Below, piece by piece: positions 9,150 to 17,550 of a DNA stretch of 48,535 bases. Each line of letters begins with the position of its first letter. Within the stretch, counting starts at the first letter, position 1. The notes below the pieces were generated by a model, which did not search any database, was not told the DNA's origin, and saw only the letters and a list, made by a program, of their open reading frames with translations. The stretch lies in contig LUJR01000014.1 in the NCBI GenBank assembly GCA_001689515.1, forward strand, positions 1 through 48,535, read 5' to 3'. The position numbers and the translations under genes were made by a program. Source of the stretch: Bacteroidales bacterium M7. GTDB taxonomy: Bacteria > Bacteroidota > Bacteroidia > Bacteroidales > Muribaculaceae.

Positions 9150-9926
9150 ATGAATGAACCTCAATCGTCCATGCCTCTTGGCGATATAATGGATTTCTGT
9201 AGCGAATATGCGTCATACATGTTCGGTTGCGGGGTGCATACCTCGAGGGTGGTGCGATGCACCGAGAGGATAGCGCGTTCGCTCCACGTAGAGGTAGAGA
9301 TATCGTACACCCTGCGGCATTTTGTCATATCGATGCGTGACCCTTCGGACGGCACGGTGCTGACACGTGTGGGCACGGTGGAACTTCTGCCCATCAGCTT
9401 TCTGCGCAATTCAGACCTCAGCGGTCTGTCATGGCAGGCTGTAGATGAGAAGTTGACCCTTGAAGAGCTCCGGGCGCAGTTTGCCCGTCTCACATTGAAG
9501 CCGCGTATCAATCCGCAGCTCGTGCTGGTGCTTGTGGGGCTTGCCAATGCTTGTTTTTGCCGTCTTTTTGGAGGTGACGCTCTGGCAATGCTTGTGGTGT
9601 TTGTGGCGACCATTATCGGATTCGGACTGCGGCAGTATATGCAGAAGCGTCATGTCAACCATTTCATAGTGTTTGTCGTTGCTGCGTATGTGGCTTCTAT
9701 GTGTGCTTCGGTGTCGTTGCTGTTTGACTGCACGGCTCAGATTGCCATAGCTACCAGCCCGCTGTTTCTGATACCGGGAGTGCCGCTAATCAACAGTTTT
9801 GTCGATGTGCTTGACGGACATGTCCTCGTAGGTTTCAGCAGGTTGGTAAGCACTTTGCTGCTGATAATGTGCATAGCCATAGGGCTTTCGTTTACGCTGT
9901 TGCTCATCAAGGGTTCGCTTTTATAA
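9150..9926 (+). CDS. Threonine/serine exporter family protein, ThrE N-terminal half (DUF1212)
   Basis: Residues 12-110 form the soluble N-terminal part typical of ThrE/DUF1212 proteins (DFCSEYASYMFGCGVHTSRVVRCTERIA). About five membrane helices follow from residue 118 to the end. The family exports threonine and serine; in this phylum and many others the protein is split into two genes, and the second half follows after 12 bp. The motif PLFLIPGVPLINSFVDVLDGH near residue 205 is characteristic. The real substrate in this organism is not known. Confidence 0.88.
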   Translation: MNEPQSSMPLGDIMDFCSEYASYMFGCGVHTSRVVRCTERIARSLHVEVEISYTLRHFVISMRDPSDGTVLTRVGTVELLPISFLRNSDLSGLSWQAVDEKLTLEELRAQFARLTLKPRINPQLVLVLVGLANACFCRLFGGDALAMLVVFVATIIGFGLRQYMQKRHVNHFIVFVVAAYVASMCASVSLLFDCTAQIAIATSPLFLIPGVPLINSFVDVLDGHVLVGFSRLVSTLLLIMCIAIGLSFTLLLIKGSLL

Positions 9927-9938
9927 ATCGTATATGTC

Positions 9939-10451
9939 ATGACAGATATAATCGTTGATGTATTGCTTGACGGCATGTTTGCCGCAGTAGCTGCGATAGG
10001 ATTCGGGGCTATATCCGATCCGGGAGTGCGGACGTTTCCTTTTATAGCGTTGCTTGCCGCAGTGGGGCATGCCTTGCGTTTCTCCCTGATCAACTATGCC
10101 GGGGTGGACATAGTGACTGCCAGTCTTGCCGCTTCGGTGTCGATGGGCATGCTGTCGCTGCCGTTGGGGCGCGCATGCCATACTCCTATGACTTGTCTGC
10201 TCATACCAGCATTGTTGCCGATGGTTCCAGGTATGTATGCCTATAAATCGGTGTTCGCCCTTATATTGCTGATTCAGAACATCGACAGCAACGTACAGCT
10301 TCTTGACTACCTCGAGCAGTTTGTCGCCAATTCGGCTGTCACGGGCATGGTCATCGGAGTGCTCGCCGGAGGTGCCACCATCCCGGTGCTGATATTCAAG
10401 AAACAGGCGTTTTCCATGACCCGGGGACGCTATAAGAGCGTTGATAAATAA
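9939..10451 (+). CDS. Threonine/serine exporter family protein, ThrE C-terminal half (DUF3815/ThrE_2)
   Basis: 170 residues, almost all membrane-embedded (about five helices), matching the second half of ThrE. The pattern GHALRFSLINYAGVDIVTASL and the LIPALLPMVPGMYAYKSVFAL segment are typical of ThrE_2/DUF3815. It starts 12 bp after its partner and is surely co-transcribed; both are expected to assemble into one transporter in the inner membrane. Confidence 0.88.
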   Translation: MTDIIVDVLLDGMFAAVAAIGFGAISDPGVRTFPFIALLAAVGHALRFSLINYAGVDIVTASLAASVSMGMLSLPLGRACHTPMTCLLIPALLPMVPGMYAYKSVFALILLIQNIDSNVQLLDYLEQFVANSAVTGMVIGVLAGGATIPVLIFKKQAFSMTRGRYKSVDK

Positions 10452-10478
10452 AATATATTAAGCATTTAATACATAGAC

Positions 10479-11663
10479 ATGAATATAAAGAATATTTCAG
10501 ACCGTGTGATATACTGCGGCGTCAATGACCGTACGACAGATCTTTTTGAAAGTCTGTGGGATCTGCCGCTCGGTGTCAGCTATAACAGCTACATAGTAAA
10601 AGGCAGCGAAGCCTCTGCCATCATAGATGCGAGCGATTCGGGTCATGCCCCTGAATACCTCCGCCACATTGAGGACACATTGGACGGACGTAATCCCGAC
10701 TACCTTGTCATCAATCATATTGAACCTGACCATAGCGGAGTGCTGCCCATGCTGCTCGACCGCTATCCTGACTTGCAGATCGTGGGCAATGCCAAGACTG
10801 TCGATATGCTCAAAGGTTTCTACGGTGTGGAATCTAACATCAAGGTCATGGCAGAGGGCGAGACGCTCAGTCTCGGCGACCGGACACTACAGTTTATCAT
10901 GACCCCTATGGTGCACTGGCCTGAGACTATGTTTACATACCTTCAGGAAGAGGGAATCCTGTTTACGGGAGATGCTTTCGGCTGTTTCGGGGCTTTGAAC
11001 GGTGCGGTCATCGACGACGACATGATGGTGGAGCATTATTTCCGCGAAGCGTACCGTTACTATGGATGCATAGTGGCGAAATACGGCACATTCGTAGAGA
11101 AGGCATTCGCCAAGATAGCGCATCTGACCGTAAACTATCTGTGCACTACTCACGGTCCGGTATGGCATAGCCGCAGAGAGGAAATAGGAGGGCAGTATGC
11201 GCGCATGGCTCGCTGGGAAGGCGATGCCGGCGTAGTGGTGGCTTATGGCTCTATGTATGGTAATACGACAGCCATGGCTGAGGAGATAGCTTCCAATCTT
11301 GCTGCTAATGGAGTCAAGGACATCGTGATGTTTGATGTGTCACGTACGCCTTTGAGCCATGTGCTGGGTGAGGTCATGAGGCTCAAGGGACTCGTGCTTG
11401 TCAGCCCCACATATAACTCCGAGATATATCCGCCTGTGGCTCATCTTGCCGATGCCCTTGTGGCACGCGGAGTCAAGAACAGAGTCATCGGCATAGCCGG
11501 CTCTTATGCGTGGGGCTCGCAGTCTGTGCGCAAACTTGTAGCTAAATTTGACGGTAAACCTGTGGATGTGATAGCTCCCACTGCCGAGATGAAGCAGGCT
11601 CAGATGCCCACTGTGGCAGATGCCTTGTCAGAGATGGCTGCTGTAATGGCATCCAGATTATAG
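10479..11663 (+). CDS. FprA-type flavodiiron protein (A-type flavoprotein)
   Basis: Flavodiiron proteins reduce O2 to water and/or NO to N2O and protect anaerobes from oxygen and nitrosative stress. The N-terminal beta-lactamase-like domain carries the diiron ligands: His80, Glu82, Asp84 in HIEPDHSG, His146, Asp165 in TGDAFG and His225 in THGPVWH; all are present. A flavodoxin domain begins near residue 250 with the FMN phosphate loop YGSMYGNTTAMAE (256-268). At 394 residues it is a two-domain class A protein without rubredoxin or flavin reductase extensions, so an external electron donor is required. It follows the exporter pair by 27 bp. Its stop codon overlaps the end of mgtE on the other strand. 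Confidence 0.95.
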   Translation: MNIKNISDRVIYCGVNDRTTDLFESLWDLPLGVSYNSYIVKGSEASAIIDASDSGHAPEYLRHIEDTLDGRNPDYLVINHIEPDHSGVLPMLLDRYPDLQIVGNAKTVDMLKGFYGVESNIKVMAEGETLSLGDRTLQFIMTPMVHWPETMFTYLQEEGILFTGDAFGCFGALNGAVIDDDMMVEHYFREAYRYYGCIVAKYGTFVEKAFAKIAHLTVNYLCTTHGPVWHSRREEIGGQYARMARWEGDAGVVVAYGSMYGNTTAMAEEIASNLAANGVKDIVMFDVSRTPLSHVLGEVMRLKGLVLVSPTYNSEIYPPVAHLADALVARGVKNRVIGIAGSYAWGSQSVRKLVAKFDGKPVDVIAPTAEMKQAQMPTVADALSEMAAVMASRL

Positions 11664-13028
11664 GAAGTGGAGCATCAGCATGGATGACACAGCCATGTAG
11701 ATGATCATGCCCACGATGTCGTTGGTGATGGATATGAAGGGTCCCGTGGCAAGCGCGGGGTCTACCTTGAATCGTTCGAGCGTCAGAGGCACGAAGGTGC
11801 CGAATACCGAGGCGAACATCACCACGCAGAAGAGCGCGATGCTCACCGACATGGTGGTCATGGTGATGGCATGCCCGTCTCCGAGACGGAAGAAGTTGTA
11901 GATGAGCACCAGCAGTGATATGATGGCGCCGTTGATGAGACCGACGCCAAGTTCTTTGAGTATCTGGCGTCCGGCATGCTTGATGTCAAGCGATCCGTTG
12001 GCAAGACCCTGCACCACTATGGCTGATGACTGAGTGCCGACATTGCCGCCTGTGCCGCCTATGAGGGGGATGAACAGAGCCAGTGTCGGGTCAGCCACGA
12101 AGCCCTCTTCCCAGTGCCCGAGGATTATGGAGTTGCTCAGACCGCCTATCATACCTATGAGCAGCCATGGCAGACGCGCTTTGGTCTGTGCTATCAGTTT
12201 GTCATCGCCTTCCACGTCGCTTGACAGACCCGATGCCAGCTGGTAGTCTCGTTCGCTTGACTCGCGCACCTCGTCCATCACGTCATCGACGGTGATGCAA
12301 CCTACCAGACGTCCGATTTCGTCGATGACCGGCATAGCCACAAGGTCATACTTCTCAAAGTCCAGAGCCACATCGTCTACCGGTGTGTCTGCTCTTACAG
12401 CCACAGGGTCGGTCTCCATGATGTGCTTGATTTTTGATACTGAGGGATGGGTGATGAGCGTCTTCAGAGGCAGCACGCCGCGGAGCTTGTTGTCGTTGTC
12501 GACCACGTACACATTATATACATCGTCCATGTCCTCTGCCTGCATGCGGAGCTGCTTGATGCACTCGGGCATGCTCCAGTTTTCGTTGACTACCAGCATC
12601 TCGCGTCCCATGAGACCGCCGGCGGTGTCCTCGTCATATTTAAGCAGGTCGATGATGTCGCCAGCCTGCTCCACGTCATCCATGTGGGTGAGGATTTCCT
12701 CACGGTCTTCCTCGTCGAGTTCCTGGATGATGTCTACGGCATCGTCAGTGTCGAGATTGTCGATGAGCTGCTTGGCGATTTCCTCAGCCGGCATGCTGTG
12801 GAGAAGCTTGCGTCGGTCATCCTCGTCAAGTTCCATCAGCACATCGGCTGCCGTCTCGGGGTCAAGGAGACGGTACAGGTATTCAGCCTCCTCCAGATCA
12901 AGATCCTGGTAGAGGTCGGCGATATCGGCGGGGTGCAATCCTTCAAGCAGCTTGCGGGCCGCTGCCTCGTCCTTGGAGGAAATTATTGACCGGATGTGCT
13001 CAAGATCTTCGGGCGAATATTCTTTCAT
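11658..13028 (-). CDS. mgtE: Magnesium transporter MgtE
   Basis: Mg2+-gated magnesium channel of the inner membrane. The 456 residues show the family order: acidic helical N domain (about 1-125, with repeated LDEEDR and AADVLMELDEDDRRK patterns), two CBS domains (about 130-250, including RLVGCITVDDVMDEV), a plug helix and five membrane helices (about 280-456). The signature GGTGGNVGTQSSAIVVQGL is in the membrane part, and GPFISITNDIVGMIIY contains the conserved Asp of the pore Mg2+ site. Last gene of the DUF3256-xseA-xseB-rsmA-mgtE string; it starts 37 bp after rsmA. No room for an Mg2+ riboswitch is available in that gap. Confidence 0.95.
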   Translation of the reverse strand: MKEYSPEDLEHIRSIISSKDEAAARKLLEGLHPADIADLYQDLDLEEAEYLYRLLDPETAADVLMELDEDDRRKLLHSMPAEEIAKQLIDNLDTDDAVDIIQELDEEDREEILTHMDDVEQAGDIIDLLKYDEDTAGGLMGREMLVVNENWSMPECIKQLRMQAEDMDDVYNVYVVDNDNKLRGVLPLKTLITHPSVSKIKHIMETDPVAVRADTPVDDVALDFEKYDLVAMPVIDEIGRLVGCITVDDVMDEVRESSERDYQLASGLSSDVEGDDKLIAQTKARLPWLLIGMIGGLSNSIILGHWEEGFVADPTLALFIPLIGGTGGNVGTQSSAIVVQGLANGSLDIKHAGRQILKELGVGLINGAIISLLVLIYNFFRLGDGHAITMTTMSVSIALFCVVMFASVFGTFVPLTLERFKVDPALATGPFISITNDIVGMIIYMAVSSMLMLHFL

Positions 13029-13065
13029 GTGACGATAAATCCGGGGTTGTGGCTGATGATTGGTA

Positions 13066-13866
13066 TTATTCGGTTTGCTGGAGGCGAGAGGCAGCGATGA
13101 GGTTGGTCAGCTCGATGAACTGCTCTACCGTCAGTTGCTCAGGACGCAGAGCCATCATCGGAGTGTCGGGCAGAGATGCTCCCGGGGCAAGAAGTCCACG
13201 CAGGGAGTTGCGCAGGGTCTTGCGTCGCTGACCGAAAGAGGTCTTTACGACGGTCTTGAACAGACGTACGTCACAACCCGGGTCGGTGACTCCGTTACGT
13301 GTCATCTTTATAACGCCGCTTTTGACCTTGGGCGGAGGGTTGAACACGTTTTCGTCGACGGTGAAAAGATACTCCACGTCATACCACATCTGCAGCAACA
13401 CGCTCAGTATGCCGCGGGATTTGGTGCCGGCAGGGGCGGCGAGCCGTTCGGCTACCTCTCGCTGGAGCATGCCGGAGCAGCAGGTCACCCTGTCGCGGTA
13501 TTCGAGCACGTGGAAAAATATCTGCGACGATATGTTGTAGGGATAGTTGCCTATCACGCAGAATTGTCCTTCGCCTGGTACAGCCTCGTTGAGGTCGAGC
13601 TTGAGGAAGTCGGCATCGATTATGCGGTCAGACAGTTCGGGATATTCCTCTTTGAGGTAGTCTACGCTTTCGCCGTCGATTTCCACGACTTTCACATCAT
13701 GACCCTGTGACAGCAGAAACTGGGTCAGGACACCCATGCCAGGTCCTACTTCGATGACTGGCAGACCCTTGTAATCGTCAAGAGTGGCTGCAATACGCTG
13801 GGCTACTGACAGGTCGGTCAGAAAATGCTGCCCTAAGGCCTTTTTAGGTTTGACATTGCGTGGCAT
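13066..13866 (-). CDS. rsmA: 16S rRNA (adenine1518/1519-N6)-dimethyltransferase
   Basis: RsmA (KsgA) dimethylates two adjacent adenosines in helix 45 of 16S rRNA during small-subunit maturation. The 266-residue protein has the usual N-terminus VKPKKALGQHFLTD, SAM-binding motif I VIEVGPGMGVLTQFL (about 38-52), an acidic motif II VVEIDGESVDYL, and the catalytic IGNYPYNIS (motif IV, about 107-115). The small C-terminal helical domain ends at LTVEQFIELTNLIAA. It lies 34 bp after xseB. Confidence 0.96.
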   Translation of the reverse strand: MPRNVKPKKALGQHFLTDLSVAQRIAATLDDYKGLPVIEVGPGMGVLTQFLLSQGHDVKVVEIDGESVDYLKEEYPELSDRIIDADFLKLDLNEAVPGEGQFCVIGNYPYNISSQIFFHVLEYRDRVTCCSGMLQREVAERLAAPAGTKSRGILSVLLQMWYDVEYLFTVDENVFNPPPKVKSGVIKMTRNGVTDPGCDVRLFKTVVKTSFGQRRKTLRNSLRGLLAPGASLPDTPMMALRPEQLTVEQFIELTNLIAASRLQQTE

Positions 13867-13900
13867 GGAGATAGGTTTTAGGATGTAAAATCAGACAAAT

Positions 13901-14125
13901 TTAGCACTTTTTCATCAGGTCGGCAAGTGCGTTTTGCAGCTCTGCCTCGGTGGTGGTGAGCCGCGAGCGGCATTCCGACAGCAGTTCGGCAGCGCGGCGT
14001 GTGTAGAGGCTCAGCATGTCGATGTCGCAGCTGTCGCTCTGCATGGTGCGCAGGATTTGTTCCAGTTCGGCTACTGCCTGATTGTATGTGAGATCTTTTA
14101 CGGGCTTGAATGTTGGTGTGTCCAT
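13901..14125 (-). CDS. xseB: Exodeoxyribonuclease VII small subunit
   Basis: 74 residues, the typical size. Helical protein with the family pattern LTYNQAVAELEQILRTMQSDSCDIDMLSLYTRRAAELLSECRSRL and the C-terminal LQNAL segment. Several small subunits bind one XseA to form the nuclease that degrades single-stranded DNA. It begins only 2 bp after the xseA stop codon, consistent with translational coupling. Confidence 0.93.
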   Translation of the reverse strand: MDTPTFKPVKDLTYNQAVAELEQILRTMQSDSCDIDMLSLYTRRAAELLSECRSRLTTTEAELQNALADLMKKC

Positions 14126-14127
14126 GA

Positions 14128-15441
14128 TTAACTTGTTACGGTGCTGGTGACCTCGCCAGAAGCGAAGATCGTGGATATGGTGTCGCCGATGGAGAGGGTC
14201 GCTGCATCCGTTACGGCGTGTCCGTTAAGCCGGGTGATTGAATAGCCGCGGTTGAGGGTAGCTTGCGGCGAAAGGGCATCCAGAAGCCTGGCATCTGAGT
14301 CAAGACGGTCGCGTAGGCTTGCGAGGCGTGAAGCGACCGCGGCTTCGAGTCGCGGCAGATATGACTGTAGACGCATTCGCTCGGGACCTATGCGGCGGTC
14401 ACCTGACTGGGAGAGTGTCATGGCGGCGAGATTCAGGCGTTCGCGTCCGCGCTCTACAGCACGTAGGGGAGCTGTGGGGAGTATGCCCTCAAAGTATGCA
14501 AGCTGTTGCAGACAGCCCGAGATGCGTTCGCTGACGGTGGATGCTATAGTGGCAGCGGTCAGCTGTAATCGGTTGAGGGCATCTGCCCCTCGGGCTATCA
14601 GCCACTCCGCGGCAGCTGTAGGTGTCTTGACGCGCATATTTGCCACGTAGTCGAGCACGGTGATGTCACGCTCGTGTCCTATGCCTATGATGACAGGGAG
14701 TGGAAACTGGGCTATGCTCGCGGCGAGGTCGTAATCTTCAAATGCCTGCAAGTCGCTCGTTGCTCCGCCACCGCGTATGATGACCACGCACTGGCGCGTA
14801 CGGTCCTCTGCGAGAATATCCTCAAGAGAGGCGATGATGGATGCAGGTGCTTTCTCGCCCTGCATGATGGCAGGAAAAAGCTTTACATCGAAGCGGAGGT
14901 GATGCTGATTGTTGAAGAGCTGGTTGATGAAATCTCCGTAGCCGGCTGCTCCTGGGGCGGATATGACGGCGATGCGTTGCGGCACGTCGGGCAAGCTCAG
15001 ATTGCGGTTGTCTTCCAGAATGCCTTCGGCTTTGAGGCGTTTGAGGATTTCCATGCGGCGGCGCATCAGGTCGCCCATGGTGTACTCCGGGTTGACCGCG
15101 CTGATGATGAGCGATAGCCCGAACACCGGGTGGAACGTAGCCGATGCGCGTACCATCAGCTTGATGCCCGAGGCAAATTGCTGTCCTGTGGCAGCCATGA
15201 ATCCTCCAGCGATAGTGGGATAGAGGTTTGCCCAGATGATTCCGCGCGCTTTGGCTATCTGTCTGCCTGTCGCAGGGTCTTTCTGTAACAGCTCGAGATA
15301 GCAGTGCCCACCACGTACTGCCACATCGCTCAGCTCGGCTGTCACCCAGACATTTTGGGTGGCATCGGTGGTGATGAGTGCGCCGATTAGCCTGTTGAGC
15401 GACTCAAGGGTCAGGGCATCGTCTATGGTGTGACCTCTCAC
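14128..15441 (-). CDS. xseA: Exodeoxyribonuclease VII large subunit
   Basis: Catalytic subunit of exonuclease VII, cutting single-stranded DNA from both ends into short oligonucleotides. The start codon is GTG. Residues 10-115 form the OB-fold DNA-binding domain (VWVTAELSDVAVRGGHCYLEL). The catalytic region (about 130-330) has IAVISAPGAAGYGDF, VVIIRGGGATSDLQAFEDYDLA and IGIGHERDITVLDYVANMRVKTPTAAAEWLI, all diagnostic. A coiled-coil segment follows and the C-terminal LNRGYSITRLNG motif is present near the end. At 437 residues it is of normal length. The gene begins 4 bp after the DUF3256 stop codon. Confidence 0.95.
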   Translation of the reverse strand: MRGHTIDDALTLESLNRLIGALITTDATQNVWVTAELSDVAVRGGHCYLELLQKDPATGRQIAKARGIIWANLYPTIAGGFMAATGQQFASGIKLMVRASATFHPVFGLSLIISAVNPEYTMGDLMRRRMEILKRLKAEGILEDNRNLSLPDVPQRIAVISAPGAAGYGDFINQLFNNQHHLRFDVKLFPAIMQGEKAPASIIASLEDILAEDRTRQCVVIIRGGGATSDLQAFEDYDLAASIAQFPLPVIIGIGHERDITVLDYVANMRVKTPTAAAEWLIARGADALNRLQLTAATIASTVSERISGCLQQLAYFEGILPTAPLRAVERGRERLNLAAMTLSQSGDRRIGPERMRLQSYLPRLEAAVASRLASLRDRLDSDARLLDALSPQATLNRGYSITRLNGHAVTDAATLSIGDTISTIFASGEVTSTVTS

Positions 15442-15445
15442 AGTG

Positions 15446-16096
15446 TCAGTCCTTTATTTTGGAAAATTTTCTGCCGTCCCAACGGTAGGATAGAGACGGG
15501 AGCATGTAATCCTTGACGAAACTGTAGATGTCGTCGGTCAGGAACTCCTTGGTATTGTTGGTGAGAGTGAGGATGTTGCTTGATGGATCCCAAGTGTAGC
15601 TTATCAGCAGAAACGGCACCATGGCTTCTACGTCTCCGCGGTTTTTCTTGCCCTGCTGGCTCAGCCAGTCAGTCAGCACAGGCTTCTCAAACAACTTGGC
15701 AGTCTGAATCTCCTTCCAGTCCCTGCCATAGAATGAGATGTGGCTGTCATGGGCAGGTGTGGCTACGGTGCTTATGACGGCTATGATGGAATCGCCTGCG
15801 GCAGCCGGGAGGATGATGACATCGCAGCTCGATGCCGGGGTCAGATCCACGCTTACCATCTTGTCAGACAGGGCGGTGATGCGGCTGCGACCGTCCAGCC
15901 GGTTGGGCGAAGGGGTGGTGAGGTTGCTGTTATAGTAGTCGATCATGTCGAGCCTCGTGTTGGCATCAAGAAGCGGGAACACGTTCTGGGGGGCGGTGGC
16001 GAAAGCTTTTGAGGCTGTCAGCGATGCCCGTGCAGAGGGTGCGATGAGTGCTACTGCGGCGGCAGCGACAATCAGGAGTATGACGGATTTCATCAT
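15446..16096 (-). CDS. Secreted DUF3256 family protein
   Basis: 216 residues with a cleavable signal peptide (hydrophobic 5-20, cut probably after ARA at about 24). The mature part carries the DUF3256 pattern PLLDANTRLDMIDYYNSNL near the N-terminus and WKEIQTAKLFEKPVLTDWL later on. DUF3256 is known mainly from Bacteroidales; its role is unknown. It is the first gene of the operon with xseA, xseB, rsmA and mgtE and has the well-formed promoter at 16175-16205. Confidence 0.85.
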   Translation of the reverse strand: MMKSVILLIVAAAAVALIAPSARASLTASKAFATAPQNVFPLLDANTRLDMIDYYNSNLTTPSPNRLDGRSRITALSDKMVSVDLTPASSCDVIILPAAAGDSIIAVISTVATPAHDSHISFYGRDWKEIQTAKLFEKPVLTDWLSQQGKKNRGDVEAMVPFLLISYTWDPSSNILTLTNNTKEFLTDDIYSFVKDYMLPSLSYRWDGRKFSKIKD

Positions 16097-16174
16097 GGCG
16101 TGTGGTCGGTAGTTGGATTTAAATTAAAGACTGGGGCAGTCGGATGTCATCGTATATAACGTCTGCTGTCAAAG

Positions 16175-16205
16175 CAAAGTTAGTCATTACAGAGCCATTG
16201 TCCAA
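16175..16205 (-). promoter_or_regulatory. Bacteroidota promoter of the DUF3256-xseAB-rsmA-mgtE operon
   Basis: Minus strand: TTG (16205-16203), 20-nt spacer, TAACTTTG (16182-16175). Both elements and the spacing match the Bacteroidota sigma-ABfr consensus. Predicted transcript start near 16168, leaving a leader of about 70 nt before the ATG at 16096. Confidence 0.75.
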
Positions 16206-16240
16206 AACTTAGATTAGTTAAATATGGATATGGGGCGACA

Positions 16241-16332
16241 TGTAGGGACATGCCATGGCATGTCTGAATCGGGTATCTGTAGCTGCTGGAACATTGCATG
16301 TAGGAGCTGACATGCCATGGCATGTCCCTACA
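16241..16332. repeat. Paired palindrome element, copy 1
   Basis: Two inverted units: TGTAGGGACATGCC plus TGGCATGTC at 16241-16264 and its reverse complement at 16309-16332. Each unit contains the self-complementary core ACATGCCATGGCATGT, and the two units also pair with each other. The 44-nt spacer is not shared with the other copies. It lies upstream of the DUF3256 promoter and after the esterase stop codon. REP/BIME-like; no RAYT-type transposase is in the window. Confidence 0.9.
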
Positions 16333-16385
16333 AGGCGAAAGATTGCTATTTGTTGCGATACCCTCTCTGCATTTACTGCGACAGA

Positions 16386-17333
16386 TCAATGCTGGGTTTT
16401 CTTGCCCAGGATGAAGCGCAGGGGACGATCCACTCTTGCTGCCCATGATGTCTCGGTATGTGCGCCGCCATGGTCTATGTAGGTCTGAAGAGTTTCAGGT
16501 GTGTCATATCCGCAGGTCTTGATCAGTCCTATCATCATCTCTTCCCACGGACCGTAGAGGCTGTCGAGGGTTTCGGTTCCATGGTCGAGGTACAGCTTGT
16601 GTTTGCCGTCGCGGGGCAGATTCTTGTCAAGATAGTGGTACATGGCATTGGCAAACGTGGCAGCATGGTCGGGGTTGCCTATCCAATGGGTCGACATGCA
16701 GATGGCGTTGCCGAATACCTCAGGGTATTCGCTCATGGCGTATATCGACATCAGTCCGCCCATACTTGACCCCATGACGGTATTGTTGGGTGCGTCAGGC
16801 AGAGTGCGGTAGATGGAATCTATCTGCGGTTTGAGCGTCTCCACGATAAATCGTGCATAGGCATCGCCTCTTATGGGTATGCCTCCCATGAGACTGTCGA
16901 GCTGGGCTTGAGGAATTCGTGCGTCTGCTACTGCTTTTTGTGGCATAAGATCTCCCTTGCGGGTGTCGGCATGGCTGTGGACACCTACGATTATAGGTGA
17001 CTGGATAATACCATTGGCGATAAGCGAACCGGTCACGGAGTCCATCTCCCATGCCTGATGGTTCCATGTGGTCTCTGCATCAAATAGATTCTGCCCGTCA
17101 TGCATATATATCACCGGGTAGCGGGTGTTTGGGTCAGAGGTATAACTGTCAGGAAGCCATACGTCTATAGTCCAGTTTTCTCCTAATTGCGGCGAATAGA
17201 CATATTGTCGGTCGATGCTTCCTGACGTGGCTTGCTGGATAGGAGGTAATGTGTGGCTGGGGGTGTCATCGGCACCATGTGCGCTTATGACGCACATCGC
17301 TCCTGTGATGAGGGACAGGCATGTATGTTTCAT
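16386..17333 (-). CDS. Secreted alpha/beta-hydrolase, esterase D/Fes type
   Basis: Putative serine esterase of the large PF00756-type family, exported to periplasm or surface. The ATG at 17333 is chosen because it starts the signal peptide (MKHTCLSLITGAMCVISAHG, cut about residue 20); the open frame extends upstream only to a TTG inside the promoter. The 315 residues contain VIYMHDGQNLFD (near 75, oxyanion region), nucleophile elbow GSSMGG with Ser190, and a late HGGAH segment with His292 as likely catalytic His. Relatives act on acetylated or feruloylated polysaccharides or on siderophores, so the substrate is open. Single-gene transcription unit. Confidence 0.88.
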   Translation of the reverse strand: MKHTCLSLITGAMCVISAHGADDTPSHTLPPIQQATSGSIDRQYVYSPQLGENWTIDVWLPDSYTSDPNTRYPVIYMHDGQNLFDAETTWNHQAWEMDSVTGSLIANGIIQSPIIVGVHSHADTRKGDLMPQKAVADARIPQAQLDSLMGGIPIRGDAYARFIVETLKPQIDSIYRTLPDAPNNTVMGSSMGGLMSIYAMSEYPEVFGNAICMSTHWIGNPDHAATFANAMYHYLDKNLPRDGKHKLYLDHGTETLDSLYGPWEEMMIGLIKTCGYDTPETLQTYIDHGGAHTETSWAARVDRPLRFILGKKTQH

Positions 17334-17372
17334 GGCGTATCGTGGATTTTTTATGTTTAACTGATATATTCG

Positions 17373-17403
17373 CAAAAATAAGCATTAACGCTCCATCTGC
17401 CAA
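17373..17403 (-). promoter_or_regulatory. Promoter of the esterase gene
   Basis: Minus strand: TTG (17403-17401) within a T-run, 20-nt spacer, TATTTTTG (17380-17373), all matching the Bacteroidota consensus. The predicted transcript start near 17366 supports the ATG at 17333 and excludes the upstream TTG codon at 17375 as start. Confidence 0.75.
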
Positions 17404-17464
17404 AAAACATTTGCTGAATTTCTGATAGGAAAGATCCCAGTGGCTATGTTTCAGAAAATATGCT

Positions 17465-17472
17465 TAAATTTG
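17465..17472 (+). promoter_or_regulatory. Candidate -7 box of the PatB-like gene
   Basis: TAAATTTG, exact -7 consensus, 79 bp before the ATG at 17551. No clear TTG at the -33 position. Confidence 0.5.
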
Positions 17473-17550
17473 TGGTGCAAGAACCTTTCACACATATCAT
17501 ATATAGGATTATATACAGGATGCTTTGATAGCATTCAGGATAATTGAGCT

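Noticed and set aside
13029..13065. Mg2+ riboswitch before mgtE
   Set aside because: The rsmA-mgtE gap is only 37 bp and no structured leader fits.
17334..17375. N-terminal extension of the esterase from a TTG codon
   Set aside because: It overlaps the promoter -7 box and places 14 residues before a complete signal peptide.
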